A DNA stretch of 6,990 nucleotides from Verrucomicrobiota bacterium. Lineage in GTDB: Bacteria > Verrucomicrobiota > Verrucomicrobiia > Methylacidiphilales > Verrucolacustridaceae. Under the pieces are notes generated by a model. It made no database searches. It was not told where the DNA came from and saw nothing but the letters and a program-made list of their open reading frames with translations. A program made the translations under genes and the position numbers. Location: assembly GCA_010024525.1 (NCBI GenBank), contig RGGS01000064.1:1-6990 (forward strand). Direction: 5' to 3'. Positions 6,254-6,990 of the stretch are shown here, one piece after another (positions within the stretch are counted from its first letter, which is position 1; every line of letters begins with the position of its first letter).

Positions 6254-6643
6254 TTATTTGTAGCGGATGGCGCGACCGTTGGCTCCGCCGGCGGGACCGG
6301 TAAAACGGAAGCTGGTGTCGACCCGGTCAAGCACGACGGCATCGGCTTTCATTTTCCAGGCCTGTTTTTGGAGGGACTCCTTCATCGACTCTTCGTCGTC
6401 CCAGAGAAAAATCTGGGGGGCGCTGACCAAGCCAATGACTTCAAAAGGCTTTTCCGGGCGGTCCAAAAGAAGGGGGATGGATTTCCAAGGTTCCCCCTCC
6501 TCGCTGCTACGGCTGGTTTTCTTGGTGCGTTTCCCGGTGGTCGAGGTGCGGCTTGAGGAGTCCTGAGCGAGCGCTTCCGGGGAGATCCAGGCGGTGGCGA
6601 AAACAAAGAGAATCGTGAGCGAGAAAATTTTGGATACTTGCAT
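6254..6643 (-). CDS. Small secreted protein of unknown function
   Basis: This 129-residue protein starts with a classical signal peptide: Lys5, a hydrophobic core at about residues 6-20, and a likely signal peptidase I site after A24-L25-A26. The mature N-terminus (about 27-52) is rich in Ser, Thr, Lys and Arg and probably disordered. The remainder looks folded: KPFEVIGLVSAPQIFLWDDEES, a helix (MKESLQKQAWKMKADAVVLDRVD), then SFRFTGPAGGANGRAIRYK. The order 'FEVIG strand, helix with repeated Ala/Lys, ADAVV strand' resembles small periplasmic domains in which a helix ends in (G/K)ADAV, but I do not recognise a named family. It is convergent with mqnC and divergent from the cstA-like gene, so it is probably transcribed alone. 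The ATG lacks a clear Shine-Dalgarno sequence. Confidence 0.75.
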   Translation of the reverse strand: MQVSKIFSLTILFVFATAWISPEALAQDSSSRTSTTGKRTKKTSRSSEEGEPWKSIPLLLDRPEKPFEVIGLVSAPQIFLWDDEESMKESLQKQAWKMKADAVVLDRVDTSFRFTGPAGGANGRAIRYK

Positions 6644-6725
6644 ACATGGTTTGTTATGCCTGCCGGCGCGAAACGCAAGCCGGATGCCGGCTGGATGTGG
6701 ACAAAAAAAAGGCTAACAACATGGA
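6644..6725. promoter_or_regulatory. Divergent intergenic region with GCCGGC-type palindrome
   Basis: These 82 bases separate the two divergent genes and must hold both promoters. AGCCGG (6678-6683) and CCGGCT (6687-6692) form a perfect inverted repeat around ATG, and a second GCCGGC lies at 6662-6667. An A8 run at 6703-6710 precedes the cstA-like start. The palindrome is not followed by a U-run in either direction, so an operator is more likely than a terminator. No confident -35/-10 pair was found on either strand. Confidence 0.35.
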
Positions 6726-6990
6726 ATGAGAAATTCTCCCGGGATGCCGGCCAAAATTCTTTGGGCCATGATCGCATTGGCCGGTGCGGGATCGCTGGGA
6801 TGGATCGCTTGGCAGCGGGGGGAGCCCGTCAACGCTCTCTGGTTGATGGTGGCCACGGGTTGCGTCTATGCCATCGGCTACCGGTTCCATAGTGCCTGGC
6901 TCATGGCCACCGTGTTGGCTGTAAATCCAAAAAGGAAAACCCCGGCCGAGCAATATTCCGATGGCCGGGATTTCGTGAAAACCAACCGTT
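6726..6990 (+). CDS. CstA-family carbon starvation/pyruvate transporter, N-terminal part (partial)
   Basis: An open frame runs from ATG at 6726 off the window end (88 codons, no stop). Residues 10-29 form a first hydrophobic helix (ILWAMIALAGAGSLGWIAWQ). Then VNALWLMVATGCVYAIGYRFHSAWL gives a second helix with the YRF motif seen at this point in CstA proteins. KRKTPAEQYSDGRDFVKTN matches the family-typical cytoplasmic loop 'TPA...DG.DF..TN' that precedes the next helices. CstA proteins are inner-membrane carriers for pyruvate or peptides, made under carbon limitation. AAGG at 6709-6712 is a possible but distant Shine-Dalgarno. A second in-frame ATG at 6744 could also be the start. Family identity is good; substrate and exact start are uncertain. 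Confidence 0.85.
   Translation, partial: MRNSPGMPAKILWAMIALAGAGSLGWIAWQRGEPVNALWLMVATGCVYAIGYRFHSAWLMATVLAVNPKRKTPAEQYSDGRDFVKTNR

Overview
The window is a moderately GC-rich, densely packed bacterial segment. Its gene content suggests Verrucomicrobiota or a related PVC-group bacterium: a family-57 glucanotransferase-like protein, a short lipoprotein ending in a CPYTGKIFLVP-type block, an Lrp-type regulator paired with an aminotransferase, a futalosine-pathway menaquinone gene, and the start of a cstA-type carrier. This assignment rests on recalled family distribution, not on any search. No RNA genes, CRISPR arrays or insertion sequences were seen.

Positions 1-1009 hold a damaged GH57 4-alpha-glucanotransferase/alpha-amylase-like gene. 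Only its C-terminal part is present. Its left edge joins directly to an inverted copy of its own interior (1-99 is the exact reverse complement of 457-555), and a frameshift follows near 591. A lipoprotein gene (1054-1455) comes next. Then an Lrp/AsnC-type regulator (1490-1969) overlaps by four bases the GTG start of a class I aminotransferase (1966-3040). The aminotransferase has lost roughly 43 codons around its NPxG motif and changes frame at the junction near 2431-2440.

Positions 3048-6208 hold three intact, closely spaced genes on the same strand: a PYROXD2/CrtI-like FAD oxidoreductase, a tandem ACT-domain protein, and mqnC (dehypoxanthine futalosine cyclase). With the regulator and aminotransferase they look like one transcription unit. 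MqnC makes a late intermediate of menaquinone synthesis by the futalosine route. The ACT protein may sense an amino acid, and the Lrp-like protein may control the unit in response to amino acids, but both roles are inferred. The unit ends at a GC-rich hairpin (6228-6245) that also serves a convergent gene for a small secreted protein (6254-6643, minus strand). Across an 82-base divergent intergenic region lies the 5' end of a cstA-family gene, cut by the window edge.

The most striking observation is three sequence lesions in the first 2.5 kb (inverted duplication, 1-base frameshift, internal deletion) next to perfectly intact genes. Amplification chimeras or assembly faults explain these at least as well as genuine gene decay. 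I found no convincing new defence or mobile system here.
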